Positions 55,119 to 63,779 of a stretch of 64,000 bases of DNA are shown here, piece after piece (positions within the stretch are counted from its first letter, which is position 1; the number at the start of each line of letters is the position of its first letter). The translations under genes were made by a program, and so were the position numbers. The notes under the pieces are model-generated. The model searched no databases. It saw only the letters and a list, made by a program, of their open reading frames with translations, and was not told where the DNA came from. This DNA is from Pseudoxanthomonas yeongjuensis. Its GTDB lineage: Bacteria; Pseudomonadota; Gammaproteobacteria; Xanthomonadales; Xanthomonadaceae. The stretch covers positions 1 to 64,000 of the forward strand of contig NZ_PDWT01000012.1 of the NCBI RefSeq assembly GCF_010093345.1. The letters are read 5' to 3'.

Positions 55119-55757
55119 TCAGATGATGCGCAAGGTGATCGCTTTCAGCACCGCGCGGGTGCGATCGCGGGTGCCGAGCTTGTCGAGGATGGTGGACACG
55201 TAGTTCTTCACCGTGCCTTCGGCCAGGAACAGGCTGCGTGCGATCTCCTTGTTGGAATAACCGCCGGCCAGCAGGCGCAGGATCGCCACTTCGCGCGGGC
55301 TGAAAGTCTCCGTCGGCGTCGATTCGTCGCGGAAACGGAAGCGCGCGCGCACCGGATCGGTGCTGACCGGTTGCAGCAAGGTCTCGCCCGCGGCCACGCG
55401 CGCGATCGCCTCGCGCAGGTCTTCCGGCGCGGCGTCCTTCAACAGGAATCCCTGCGCGCCGGCATCGGTCGCGCGCAGCAGCAGGTCGCTGTCGTCGAAG
55501 GTGGTCAGCAGCAGTACCGGCGTGGCGTCGCCGCGTTCGCGCAGTTGCAGCAGGGCTTCGATGCCGTCGGTACCGGGCATGCGGATGTCGCTGAGGACCA
55601 CGTCTACGGGATGCGCCTGCAACTTCTCCAGCAGATCGGCGCCGTCTTCCGCCTCCAGCGCGACCTCGATGCCCTGTTGTTGCAGCAGCGCCCGCAGTCC
55701 GGCGCGGACCAGGGCCTGGTCGTCGGCCAGGGCCACGCGGATCGCAGCCTGATTCAT
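55119..55757 (-). CDS. Response regulator, NarL/LuxR type
   Basis: A 212-residue two-component regulator. The receiver has D12-D13, the phospho-acceptor Asp57 in DVVLSDIRMPGTDG, the switch Thr (LLLTTFDD) and Lys108 (FLLKDAAP). The LuxR helix-turn-helix is at about 155-205 (FSPREVAILRLLAGGYSNKE, then IARSLFLAEGTVKNYVSTIL). It overlaps the histidine-kinase gene by ATGA, so they are one unit. This DesR/LiaR-like type usually dimerises on phosphorylation and regulates nearby genes. The carotenoid-oxygenase pair just beyond the kinase is a candidate target (inference). Confidence 0.94.
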   Translation of the reverse strand: MNQAAIRVALADDQALVRAGLRALLQQQGIEVALEAEDGADLLEKLQAHPVDVVLSDIRMPGTDGIEALLQLRERGDATPVLLLTTFDDSDLLLRATDAGAQGFLLKDAAPEDLREAIARVAAGETLLQPVSTDPVRARFRFRDESTPTETFSPREVAILRLLAGGYSNKEIARSLFLAEGTVKNYVSTILDKLGTRDRTRAVLKAITLRII

Positions 55758-56860
55758 GCCGGCAGCCTCGCATCGATGCGCAGTCCGCCGCGCGGGGTGG
55801 TGCCCAGGTCGAGACGGCCGCGCAAGGCCGCGATCCGTTCGCGCATGCCGGCGATGCCGTTGCCTTCGCGGATCGCGCCCTTGATGCGGCCGTCGTCCTC
55901 CATGCGCAGGACCACCTCGGCGCCCTCGCGGCGCAGGTGTACCGAAAGCCGGTTGGCATCGGCGTGGCGCGCGGCGTTGGTCAGCGCCTCCTGGACCAGG
56001 CGCAGCAAGGTCTCAGCCGTGCCGGGGTCGGTCACGCGCACATCGTCATCGATGCGCAATGCAAGCTCCGGCCGCGGCAGCGGCGCGGCCAGCGCGCGCA
56101 GGGCGGTTTCCAGGTCCAGGCCGTGTTCGTTGCGCAATGCCTGGACCACGCCGCGTATGTCCGCCAGCAATTCGCCGGAGAGGCGTTCGGCGATGCGCAC
56201 TTCTTCGCGTTGGCCGAAGGCCGGGTCGGCGGCCAGCGCGCGCAGGTTGAGGCGCATCGCGGTCAGCTTGTGCCCGGCCACGTCGTGCAGTTCCCGGGCC
56301 ACGCGCAAGCGCTCTGCATCGCGCGCGCTGTCGGCGAGCAGGGCGCGCGTGGCCAGCAGGTCGGCGTTGACCAGGACCAGTTGGTCGCGCGACGACTCGG
56401 CGCTCACCGCGTAATGCACGCACAGCGCGGCCAGCGCCTGGAAGCCTACGTTGATCATGACCAGGGTCAACGGCGAGGAAAAGCCGGCCTCGCGGATCAG
56501 CAGATAGAAGATCGCGTCCACGATCAGCGCTGCGGCAATCGCCGTCCTCGGACGCCAGGTGGAAAACGCACAGGCGACCCAGATGACCAGCAGGACCTGT
56601 GCCGTACCGAGCTCCGGCGCAAGCCGGATCTGGACCAGGGCGGACGTCGCCATCAGGCACAGCAGCGCGCTGCGGATACGCTTGCGATGCTCGGCCATGA
56701 CGACCATCGTGGTGAAGAAAGCGGTGAACGCCAGCAGGGTCGAGACGGCGAGCAAGGTCACTTCGCGTGGCGTGAAGCGCAGGGAAAGCGCTACCGCGGC
56801 GATGGTGAAGAAGCCGGCCAGGTTCAGGGGCTGCAGCAGGTTACGGAAGAATTCGCGCAT
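55754..56860 (-). CDS. Sensor histidine kinase, DesK-like (HisKA_3)
   Basis: A 368-residue membrane kinase. Five or six membrane helices fill residues 15-155 with no large periplasmic domain, so it likely senses the membrane itself or a buried ligand. The dimerisation motif RVARELHDVAGHKLTAMRLN carries the phospho-His near 192. The ATPase part has LLRLVQEALTNAARHADANR and GNGIAGMRERIAALRGRLDL. The start is taken as ATG at 56860; GTG at 56866 is equally possible. It precedes its response regulator with a 4-base overlap and is divergent from the DUF2141 gene. Confidence 0.92.
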   Translation of the reverse strand: MREFFRNLLQPLNLAGFFTIAAVALSLRFTPREVTLLAVSTLLAFTAFFTTMVVMAEHRKRIRSALLCLMATSALVQIRLAPELGTAQVLLVIWVACAFSTWRPRTAIAAALIVDAIFYLLIREAGFSSPLTLVMINVGFQALAALCVHYAVSAESSRDQLVLVNADLLATRALLADSARDAERLRVARELHDVAGHKLTAMRLNLRALAADPAFGQREEVRIAERLSGELLADIRGVVQALRNEHGLDLETALRALAAPLPRPELALRIDDDVRVTDPGTAETLLRLVQEALTNAARHADANRLSVHLRREGAEVVLRMEDDGRIKGAIREGNGIAGMRERIAALRGRLDLGTTPRGGLRIDARLPA

Positions 56861-56911
56861 GGCCACATGCTGGGCGCTGCCGGCATCGATGGCAATGCGC
56901 GCGCCGCAGAA

Positions 56912-56927
56912 AGTGACTTACGGCACT
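56912..56927. promoter_or_regulatory. Candidate response-regulator dyad
   Basis: AGTGAC-TTAC-GGCACT reads as AGTGNC-N4-GNCACT in the 153-base divergent gap between the histidine kinase and the DUF2141 gene, 51 bases upstream of the kinase start. Symmetry and position are the only evidence. Confidence 0.3.
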
Positions 56928-57013
56928 GCGGATCGATGACTGCCGGCATCTGACCGGCGCGCGGTCGCCGCCCACACTGGCCACGTCATCCGCCATCGCC
57001 CGAGGACCTCTTC

Positions 57014-57457
57014 ATGAACCACATTCCCGCTGCACGCAGCACGTCGTTTTTCCTGGTCGCGGGGTTGCTCGCCGCGCTGGCCAATGCACCGGTTTCCGCC
57101 GCCGAGCTCACCGTTCATCTGCACGGGATCCGCGCGCAAACCGGATTGCTCAAGGTCGCCGTGGTCGATTCGCAGGATGCCTGGGACGGCAAGGCCGCGC
57201 CGGTGCACGGCGAAGGCGCACCCCCACAGGGCGAGGACGCCAGCTTCACCTTCAAGAATCTCAAGCCCGGCAGCTATGCGGTGATGATCACCCACGACGA
57301 AAACGGCAACGGCAAGCTCGACACCAATGTCGTGGGCATGCCGCTGGAGGGTTACGGCTTCAGCAACAACCCGCAGGTGATGCGCAAGCCGACCTGGGAC
57401 GAGGCGCGTCTTGAAATCGGCAAGGCCGACGTCGCCATCGACGTCGTCCTGCACTGA
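57014..57457 (+). CDS. DUF2141-family exported protein
   Basis: A 147-residue protein with a signal peptide ([20 protein letters not shown], cleavage near A-E-L at 30). The mature part has the DUF2141 pattern: LTVHLHGIRAQTGLLKVAVV, FKNLKPGSYAVMITHDENGN and NVVGMPLEGYGFSNNP, a small beta-sandwich. DUF2141 genes are often next to carotenoid-related genes, and here the carotenoid oxygenase starts 25 bases later, evidently in one operon. The biochemical role is not known; a periplasmic binding role has been assumed for relatives. Confidence 0.9.
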   Translation: MNHIPAARSTSFFLVAGLLAALANAPVSAAELTVHLHGIRAQTGLLKVAVVDSQDAWDGKAAPVHGEGAPPQGEDASFTFKNLKPGSYAVMITHDENGNGKLDTNVVGMPLEGYGFSNNPQVMRKPTWDEARLEIGKADVAIDVVLH

Positions 57458-57482
57458 CCGTCGTTCGTCGGGGAGCATCGCC

Positions 57483-59012
57483 ATGAGCATCACTGGTAAC
57501 AGCCGTCGCCGTTTCCTGCGCAACCTCTTGTCCGGCGCCACCGCGCTGGCCCTCGCGCCTTCGTTGTTGCATGGCGAATCGGCGTTCGCCGGCGATCCGG
57601 CCGCGTTCGCGCGCGGATTGCGCGAGCATCCGTGGTTGGCCGGATGGAAGAGCGTGCAATCCGAATCGCTGGGTCCCAGCGCGATCGAGGTGGAGGGACG
57701 CTTGCCCGACGGTTTGGCCGGTACTTTGTACCGCAACGGACCGGCATGGACCGAACGCGCCGGCTTCCGTTACGAACACTGGTTCGATGGTGATGGCATG
57801 GTCCATGGATGGAAGCTCGGCGACGGCAAGCTGGTCCACCAGGCGCGCATGGTCGCCACTCCCAAGTTCAGCCGCGAACAGAAAGCCGGGCGCTTCCTGT
57901 ATCCGGCCGCCGGCACCACCGTCCCCGACATCCAGCCGATCCGCAACAACGACGATGCCAACGCCGCCAACACGTCGGTGTTGACGATCGACGGACGCCT
58001 GTTCGCCCTGTGCGAAGCGGGCTCCGCGTTCGAGCTCGATCCCGACCAGCTGACCACGATCGGCCCGGTGACCTGGCGCCCCGACCTGGCCAGCGTGCCG
58101 TTCTCCGCGCACCCGCTGGTCGACCGCGATGGCTCGGTGTGGAATTTCGGTGCGATCAGCCTGATGGGCGGTTCCGGCCTGTTCGTCTGGCACGTGGGCG
58201 CCGACGGCAAGCTGATTTCAGGCGACGTGCTGGACACGCCGGTGCGCGGCTATCTGCACAGCTTCGCGCAGACCGACCACTATCTGCTGTTCGCGCTGAT
58301 CCCGTTCGATTACCGGGAAGGACAGGGCGCGTTCTTCGAGCGCCTGCGCTTCCAGCCGGAACAGCCGCTGGGCGTGGCGGTGGTGCCGAAAAATGCACCG
58401 GCCACCGCGCGCTGGTTCGAGGCCGATTTCGCCGCGATCTATCATTTCGGCGACGCCTACGAGCGTAACGGCGAGATCGTCATGCGCGCCGTGCAGCACG
58501 AGGACATCGAGGAAGCGCGCTCGCCGATGCGACCGGCGATGAACGGTCTTGCGCAGGCGCATGGCGGTGAAGGGAAGTTGCGCGAACTGCATCTGGACCT
58601 GCGCAGCGGCAAGGCGGCTTGGCGGGACACCGGCATCGCCAGCATCGAATTCCCGTTGTTCGATCCGCGCAACCGCGGCGACCGCGCCGCCAGGATCTTC
58701 GCCCCGACCATCGAAGGCGCGCACTCGGCGCCGTACTTCAACGCGATCGCCGCATTCGATGTGGAACGCGGTCGCCGCCAGGTGCATCGCTACGGCGAAG
58801 CCATCCTGGCCGAAGAGCATGTGTTCGTGCCCAGGCCGGGAAGTTCGCGCGCCGATGAAGGCTGGCTGGTCGGCACCTTGCTCGACAGCGCGCGTGGACA
58901 CAGCGGGATCGCGGTGCTGGATGCGCGACGCGTCGAGCAAGGGCCGCTGGCCCAGGCCTGGTTGCCGACCACCGTTCCGCTGGGATTCCACGGGCATTTC
59001 GTGGCGGCTTGA
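57483..59012 (+). CDS. Carotenoid oxygenase-family protein, Tat-exported
   Basis: A 509-residue member of the RPE65/carotenoid cleavage oxygenase family: seven-bladed propellers with an Fe(II) held by four His. The N-terminus has a twin-arginine signal (NSRRRFLRNLLSG, then a hydrophobic stretch), so the folded enzyme acts in the periplasm. Candidate iron ligands lie in VPFSAHPLVDRDG, YLHSFAQTDHYLLF, IYHFGDAYE and VPLGFHGHFVA (near the end). Substrate-access features include RNGPAWTERAGFRYEHWFDG and VHGWKLGDG. GGGGAG precedes the ATG at 57483. Family members cleave carotenoids, stilbenes or lignin-derived compounds; the substrate is not predictable here. Confidence 0.9.
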   Translation: MSITGNSRRRFLRNLLSGATALALAPSLLHGESAFAGDPAAFARGLREHPWLAGWKSVQSESLGPSAIEVEGRLPDGLAGTLYRNGPAWTERAGFRYEHWFDGDGMVHGWKLGDGKLVHQARMVATPKFSREQKAGRFLYPAAGTTVPDIQPIRNNDDANAANTSVLTIDGRLFALCEAGSAFELDPDQLTTIGPVTWRPDLASVPFSAHPLVDRDGSVWNFGAISLMGGSGLFVWHVGADGKLISGDVLDTPVRGYLHSFAQTDHYLLFALIPFDYREGQGAFFERLRFQPEQPLGVAVVPKNAPATARWFEADFAAIYHFGDAYERNGEIVMRAVQHEDIEEARSPMRPAMNGLAQAHGGEGKLRELHLDLRSGKAAWRDTGIASIEFPLFDPRNRGDRAARIFAPTIEGAHSAPYFNAIAAFDVERGRRQVHRYGEAILAEEHVFVPRPGSSRADEGWLVGTLLDSARGHSGIAVLDARRVEQGPLAQAWLPTTVPLGFHGHFVAA

Positions 59013-59036
59013 CCCGCGAAGTCGGTGCCTATGTGT

Positions 59037-59099
59037 GTGGGAGCGGCGTAAGCCGCGAAAGGGCCACCGGTAAAGCATCGCGGCTTACGCCGCTCCCAC
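59037..59099. repeat. REP-type palindrome, class D
   Basis: GTGGGAGCGGCGTAAGCCGC and the complementary GCGGCTTACGCCGCTCCCAC flank about 23 bases. It follows the carotenoid oxygenase gene and could also act in mRNA 3'-end protection. Confidence 0.9.
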
Positions 59100-59124
59100 C
59101 TCCCACTCCCATAGGGGTCGAGCT

Positions 59125-59148
59125 CTGCTGACAACAGGCTGTCAGCAG
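59125..59148. promoter_or_regulatory. Perfect dyad upstream of the NIPSNAP/WYL operon
   Basis: CTGCTGACA-ACAGGC-TGTCAGCAG is a perfect 9-base inverted repeat 52 bases ahead of the first gene of a run that ends in a WYL/YafY regulator. It has no T-run, so an operator is more likely than a terminator. Its GCTGAC/GTCAGC core also occurs in the tonB leader dyad at 43471. Confidence 0.6.
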
Positions 59149-59200
59149 GGCCCACGCATGCTGTCGGAGTGCGATCGGCACGGTACCGGGAAGAAAGCGC

Positions 59201-59692
59201 ATGCAGCATTCCGCGCAGCGAAGCGACGACGGCCGCCACGATTTCGATTTCTACCATGGCCGCTGGCGGGTGCGGAACGTGCGCTTGCGCGAGCGCCTGG
59301 CCGGCAGCGACGACTGGGAGACCTTCGACGCCACCCAGGAATGCCGACCGATCCTGGACGGCCTCGGCAACATCGACGATTTCGTCACCGACTGGGACGA
59401 CGGCTTCCGCGGCATGACCTTGCGCCTGTTCGACCTGCAGGCGAAGCGATGGAGCCTGTACTGGGCCGGCAATCGCAGCGGCGTGCTGGAACCACCCGTG
59501 GTCGGCCGCTTCGAAAACGGCGTCGGCCTTTTCGAGGGCGACGATATCCACCGGGGCCGGCCGGTCCGGGTGCGTTTCACCTGGTCGGAGATCAGCGCGG
59601 ACAGCGCGCACTGGCAGCAGGCGTTCTCGGCCGATGGCGGCCGCAGCTGGGAAACCAACTGGCACATGTACATGAGTCGTTGCGACGGCTGA
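59201..59692 (+). CDS. Cytosolic protein of unknown function, first gene of a four-gene run
   Basis: A 163-residue protein without signal or membrane segments. It is rich in aromatic residues and acids (HDFDFYHGRWRVRNVRLRER, LDGLGNIDDFVTDWDDGFRG, RWSLYWAGNRSGVLEPPVVG) and looks like a small beta-barrel; a remote link to DUF1579-type proteins is possible. The ATG at 59201 lacks a clear ribosome-binding site. It is followed by two NIPSNAP genes and a WYL regulator on the same strand and is preceded by a perfect operator-like dyad. I cannot assign a function. Confidence 0.72.
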   Translation: MQHSAQRSDDGRHDFDFYHGRWRVRNVRLRERLAGSDDWETFDATQECRPILDGLGNIDDFVTDWDDGFRGMTLRLFDLQAKRWSLYWAGNRSGVLEPPVVGRFENGVGLFEGDDIHRGRPVRVRFTWSEISADSAHWQQAFSADGGRSWETNWHMYMSRCDG

Positions 59693-59727
59693 ATCCGTTT
59701 TTCATTGGCAACACAAGGAGTCCAGCC

Positions 59728-60072
59728 ATGCACCGGACCGTGGAAATCCGCACCTACAACCTGAAGCCCGGATCGCGCGAACGCTTCGCCCGCATCGCCG
59801 GCGAGCAGGTGATGCCCATGCTCGCGCGCTGGGGCACCGACGTGGTCCGCCATGGGCCTTCCGCCCACGACCAGGACACCTATTTCCTGATCCGCGCCTA
59901 CGCCAGCCTGGACGATCGCCAACAACGCCAGGATGCGTTCTACGGCAGCGCCGAATGGATCCAGGGTCCGCGCGCTTCGATCCTCGAACTGATCGAGGAC
60001 TTCACCTCGCTGGTGCTGGAACTGGACGCCTCCACCCTCGCCGGCCTGCGCGACGCGAGGCGGCCGGCATGA
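59728..60072 (+). CDS. NIPSNAP-family protein, copy 1
   Basis: A 114-residue dimeric alpha+beta-barrel protein. The NIPSNAP signature VEIRTYNLKPGSRERFARIA opens the chain and a VRHGPSAHDQDTYFLIRAYA strand pair follows. A strong AAGGAG precedes the ATG at 59728. Its stop overlaps the next gene by ATGA. NIPSNAP proteins often bind small hydrophobic ligands or act as monooxygenase-like subunits; no substrate is known here. It is shorter than the second copy, which contains about two domain lengths. Confidence 0.85.
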   Translation: MHRTVEIRTYNLKPGSRERFARIAGEQVMPMLARWGTDVVRHGPSAHDQDTYFLIRAYASLDDRQQRQDAFYGSAEWIQGPRASILELIEDFTSLVLELDASTLAGLRDARRPA

Positions 60073-60785
60073 ACATGGGCCCCGACATCCCGGAAGACGT
60101 GATCGAGCTCCGCCAATACACGCTCAAGCCCGGGCGCCGCGACGAGTTGATCGACTTGTTCGAGCGCGAATTCATCGAAGGCCAGCAGGCCGCCGGCATG
60201 CGCATCATCGGCCAGTTCCACGATGCCGACGATGCCGATCGCTTCGTCTGGCTGCGGGGCTTCACCGGCATGGCCGCGCGCAGGCAGGCGCTGGCCGATT
60301 TCTACGGCGGGCCGGTGTGGCAGGCGCATCGCTCGGCAGCCAACGACACCATGCTCGATTCCGACGATGTGCTGCTGTTGCGGCCGGCGTATCCCGGTTC
60401 CAACTTCAATCCGTCCTCGACCCCGGAGGAGGGTACCGGCGGGTCGCTGTTCGCGACCCTGCAGCCTTTCGATGCGCCGGTCGGCGACGAGGCGCTGGCG
60501 TTCTTCGCCCAGGTGCTGGTGGCGGCGTGGGCGCGGATCGGCGCGCCGGTGCTGGCCAGCTTCAGCACCGAATACAGCGCCAACGATTTTCCGGCGCTGC
60601 CGGTGCGCGAGGGCGAGCACGTGCTGCTGTGGTTCTCGCGCCACGCCGATGCCGCGGCCTATCGGCGGCACCAGGCGCAGTTGGCGGAGTGGCCGCGGCT
60701 CTCGGCCGCGTGGGCGCGGCTGGCGCCGCGACCCGCGCAGGTCCTCGAGCTGCGGGCGACGCCGCGCTCGTGGTTGCGTGGCTGA
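60069..60785 (+). CDS. NIPSNAP-family protein, copy 2 (double-domain)
   Basis: A 238-residue protein starting with a full NIPSNAP half (VIELRQYTLKPGRRDELIDL, FVWLRGFTGMAARRQALADF) followed by a second, more diverged ferredoxin-like half (APVLASFSTEYSANDFPALP, HVLLWFSRHADAAAYRRHQA). It is coupled to copy 1 through the ATGA overlap. Two unequal NIPSNAP proteins made together suggest a hetero-oligomer (inference). The WYL regulator follows after 54 bases on the same strand. Confidence 0.85.
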   Translation: MNMGPDIPEDVIELRQYTLKPGRRDELIDLFEREFIEGQQAAGMRIIGQFHDADDADRFVWLRGFTGMAARRQALADFYGGPVWQAHRSAANDTMLDSDDVLLLRPAYPGSNFNPSSTPEEGTGGSLFATLQPFDAPVGDEALAFFAQVLVAAWARIGAPVLASFSTEYSANDFPALPVREGEHVLLWFSRHADAAAYRRHQAQLAEWPRLSAAWARLAPRPAQVLELRATPRSWLRG

Positions 60786-60839
60786 AACCATGACCCCGCA
60801 CCTTTGCATGATCCGACGCGCCCGCGCGATGATGCGCGC

Positions 60840-61535
60840 ATGCGCCGCGCCGACCGTCTGTTCCTGATCATCCATGCCCTGCGCGGCCGCCGCTCCGCCC
60901 TGCCCGCCCGCAGTCTTGCCGGGACGCTGGGCGTGTCGCTGCGCACGGTCTACCGCGATGTCGTCGACCTGCAGACCTCCGGCGTCCCCATCGAAGGCGA
61001 GGCCGGGGTCGGCTACGTATTGCGCAAGGGCGCGGACATCCCGCCGCTGATGTTCAACGCCGAAGAACTCGAGGCACTGGTGGTCGGCACGCGCTTCGTG
61101 CGCGCGTTCGGCGGCAAGCGCCTGGGCCTGGGGGCCAGCGCGGCCCTGCTGAAGATCGAGGCGGTGCTGCCGCCGGAATTGCGCGAACGCTCGCGACGCA
61201 CCCGCATCTTCGCCCCGGAGCTGGACAGCCGGATCGAGGCCAGCGGCATGATCGATCGCCTGCACGCGGCGATCGAGAACAACGAGGTCCTGCGGCTGGA
61301 ATACAGCGACCAGTCCGGCGACGCCAGCCTGCGCGAAGTGGAGCCGCTGTGCCTGGCGTTCTGGGGCGGCAGCTGGACCATCGGCGGCTGGTGCCGGCTG
61401 CGCAACGACTTCCGCAATTTCCGCCCGGACCGGATCGTGGCCATGGCGGCCACCGGCGAGGTCTTCGCGGAAACGAAATCGCGCGGCCTGGAAGCCTACC
61501 TGCAGGCGGTGGGCATGCGCGGCGAAGCGAGGTAA
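60840..61535 (+). CDS. YafY-family transcriptional regulator (HTH_11 plus WYL)
   Basis: A 231-residue regulator. The N-terminal winged helix is RSLAGTLGVSLRTVYRDVVD within residues 1-60 (MRRADRLFLIIHALRGRRSA). The WYL domain is at about 130-205 (LRLEYSDQSGDASLREVEPL, then CLAFWGGSWTIGGWCRLRND), with the W-Y-L positions altered to G-G-W as often seen, and the WCX-type C-terminal extension follows. The ATG at 60840 gives the expected MRRADRLF start; the upstream frame is rejected. As last gene of the run with the NIPSNAP pair it probably controls this operon through the dyad at 59125. Confidence 0.9.
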   Translation: MRRADRLFLIIHALRGRRSALPARSLAGTLGVSLRTVYRDVVDLQTSGVPIEGEAGVGYVLRKGADIPPLMFNAEELEALVVGTRFVRAFGGKRLGLGASAALLKIEAVLPPELRERSRRTRIFAPELDSRIEASGMIDRLHAAIENNEVLRLEYSDQSGDASLREVEPLCLAFWGGSWTIGGWCRLRNDFRNFRPDRIVAMAATGEVFAETKSRGLEAYLQAVGMRGEAR

Positions 61536-61541
61536 TCGGCC

Positions 61542-61611
61542 GTAGGAGCGACGCAAGTCGCGAAGTCCGCAGAATCAATCTCCTGGACTTCGCGACTTGC
61601 GTCGCTCCTGC
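61542..61611. repeat. REP-type palindrome, class E
   Basis: GTAGGAGCGACGCAAGTCGC (continuing GAAGTCC) and the complementary GACTTGCGTCGCTCCTGC face each other. It is located between the WYL regulator and the convergent receptor gene. Confidence 0.88.
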
Positions 61612-61629
61612 AGTCGCTTTACGGAATCG

Positions 61630-63750
61630 TCAGCGCGTGCTGCGCCACTCGGCGCCGATCAGGAAACCGCGACCGGGTCCGGGTTCGTAGAAACGGCCGT
61701 TGCCTTCGTTGACGATCACCGAACCGATGTAGCCATGGTCCAGCGCGTTGTCGATACGGGCGAAGCCGCGCAGGCGGCCGTGGCCAAGGTTCCAGCTGCG
61801 CGCGGCTTCCAGGTTGAGCAGGAAGTAGCCGGGCGCGGACTGGCTGGCGATGTCGTTGACCGCCACGTCGCCGACGCCGTTGCCTTCGACCGCCGCAGAC
61901 CACACCCGCCCCTGCCATTGCAGGCGCGCGAACAGCTGTTGTTCCGGCACGCCGGGAATGCGCGATCCCGCCGCCACCGGCGTATCGGGAATGGTGCAGC
62001 CGGCGCGGTTGCAGATCAGGAAGGCGTCGCGGAATTCCGCCTGCAGCCAGGTGTAGGAAAGCTGCAGGTCCCATTGCGCGGCGATCGGCATCCCGAATTC
62101 GCCTTCGACGCCCTGCCGGCGCGCGCGTCCGACGTTGCGGTAGGTACTGCGACCACCGACATTGCTGGCCACGGCCAGTTCGTCATCGGTATCGGCGCGG
62201 AACACGGCCACATTCAACGATGCGCCCTTTCCGTTGCGCCATTTGCCGCCCAGCTCGAGATTGCGGCTGACCGCTGGCGAAAGATCCAGCGCCAACCCGG
62301 CGCCGCCATCGGCGCGATAACCGAGCTCGTTGAAGGTGGGCGCCTCGAACCCGCGTCCCGCCGACAGATACACGCGCGCGTCATCGCCGGGGCTGAACAC
62401 CAGTCCCGCGACCGGCGTGGTCCGCGAATAATCGACGCGGCCGCTATCGTCCGGATTGTCGGCGGAGACGTAATCGTCGTCGGAACGGAACCGCACTTCG
62501 CTGTGGCGCACGCCGGCCAGCAAGGCCCAGCGACCAGTGAATTTCCACCAGGCCTGGGCGAACTGGTCGAAGTTCCCGACCTGGTTGCGCTCGTCGCGGC
62601 GCTGCGCGCCTTTCATCCCCAGCGTGGCGCCGACGAAATTCTCGTAGCCCCGCCGGTGCTGGCGCTGCCGGTCCGCGTTGGCGCCGACGGTGACTTCGAA
62701 CGGACGCGCGGCCACTGTGCCCTGCCAACTCCAGCGCGCGTCGAGGCCGCCGTAGTCGTTGTCCAGGTCGATCACACCGCCGGAGTTGAGCGGGTTGGTC
62801 TGGGCGACGGCCGGCAGCGACAGGAATTGCTCGACGCTGCGCCGTCCGCCGTAGCCCATCAACCGCAGGGTCTGCGCTTCGCCCAGCGGCTGTTCGTAGG
62901 TCGCGCCGGTCTGCGCCTGCCGCACCGACTTGCGCGTGTCGAACAGCAGCGCCACCGGCGAAGCCAGGCGCGGATTTTCGCGGACCTGGTCCGCGGTCAG
63001 CCCGAGCGGATCGTCGGCGTCGGGCAGGTCCAGGTAATTGAAGACGAAATCCAGCAGGCGTTCGTCGCCCAGGTCGAAGGTCAATTTCGCGTTGGCCGAA
63101 TCGCGCCGCGCCGCGCTGTGCCCGCGGTAGCCTTCCGTTTCGAAAGTCGACGCGGCCAGGTTGTAGCCCAACGCGCCCTGCTTGCCGAGCAGGCGCGCCG
63201 ACAGCGCATGGCTGGCGTTGCTACCGATCGAAGACGCCACGCGCCATTGATCCGGATCCTCGCCGTCCGCACTCCACAACTGCAGCACACCGCCGGAGGA
63301 GTTGCCGTATAACGCGGAGAACGGGCCGCGCATGACCTCGATGCGATCGCCGGCGGCGAGATTGAAATGCGACAGCTGGCCCTGCCCGTCCGGCATCGAA
63401 GCGGGAATGCCATCGGCGAACAGGCGCACGCCGCGCACGCCGAAGGTGGAGCGCGCGCCGAAGCCGCGGATCGACAGCTGCGTGTCCTGCGCATAGTTCT
63501 GCCGGTCGCGGGCCAACAGGCCGGGGATGCCGCCGAGTCGTTCGGACATGTTCACGCCCGCGCTGTTGCCGGCTTCGCGCAGGTCGATGCTGTCCAGCGA
63601 AGCGGGAGTGTCGAATGCCGGCACGCCCTGCAGGCGCGTGGCCTGTACCTGGACGCGATCCAGGGTGACGGGATCAGGGCTGGTCTGCGCGAGAGCTTCG
63701 GCACAAGCGAAAAACGACAGCAACAGCATCGGCGGGCGAGAGAAGATCAT
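61630..63750 (-). CDS. pqqU: TonB-dependent receptor, PqqU/YncD-like
   Basis: A 706-residue outer-membrane receptor. It has a signal peptide (MIFSRPPMLLLSFFACAEAL), the plug (about 40-180) and a barrel. The plug carries RQNYAQDTQLSIRGFGARST and VRLFADGIPASMPDGQGQLS, the barrel GRGFEAPTFNELGYRADGGA, and the end GSVIVNEGNGRFYEPGPGRG. As I remember it, E. coli YncD (PqqU, the pyrroloquinoline-quinone importer) has near-identical motifs at the same places. The start at 63750 is chosen for its signal peptide; the upstream frame runs into a REP palindrome. No PQQ synthesis or PQQ-dehydrogenase genes are in view. It needs TonB/ExbBD. Confidence 0.85.
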   Translation of the reverse strand: MIFSRPPMLLLSFFACAEALAQTSPDPVTLDRVQVQATRLQGVPAFDTPASLDSIDLREAGNSAGVNMSERLGGIPGLLARDRQNYAQDTQLSIRGFGARSTFGVRGVRLFADGIPASMPDGQGQLSHFNLAAGDRIEVMRGPFSALYGNSSGGVLQLWSADGEDPDQWRVASSIGSNASHALSARLLGKQGALGYNLAASTFETEGYRGHSAARRDSANAKLTFDLGDERLLDFVFNYLDLPDADDPLGLTADQVRENPRLASPVALLFDTRKSVRQAQTGATYEQPLGEAQTLRLMGYGGRRSVEQFLSLPAVAQTNPLNSGGVIDLDNDYGGLDARWSWQGTVAARPFEVTVGANADRQRQHRRGYENFVGATLGMKGAQRRDERNQVGNFDQFAQAWWKFTGRWALLAGVRHSEVRFRSDDDYVSADNPDDSGRVDYSRTTPVAGLVFSPGDDARVYLSAGRGFEAPTFNELGYRADGGAGLALDLSPAVSRNLELGGKWRNGKGASLNVAVFRADTDDELAVASNVGGRSTYRNVGRARRQGVEGEFGMPIAAQWDLQLSYTWLQAEFRDAFLICNRAGCTIPDTPVAAGSRIPGVPEQQLFARLQWQGRVWSAAVEGNGVGDVAVNDIASQSAPGYFLLNLEAARSWNLGHGRLRGFARIDNALDHGYIGSVIVNEGNGRFYEPGPGRGFLIGAEWRSTR

Positions 63751-63779
63751 GCCGCCATGATCGCCGATCCTCATTACTT

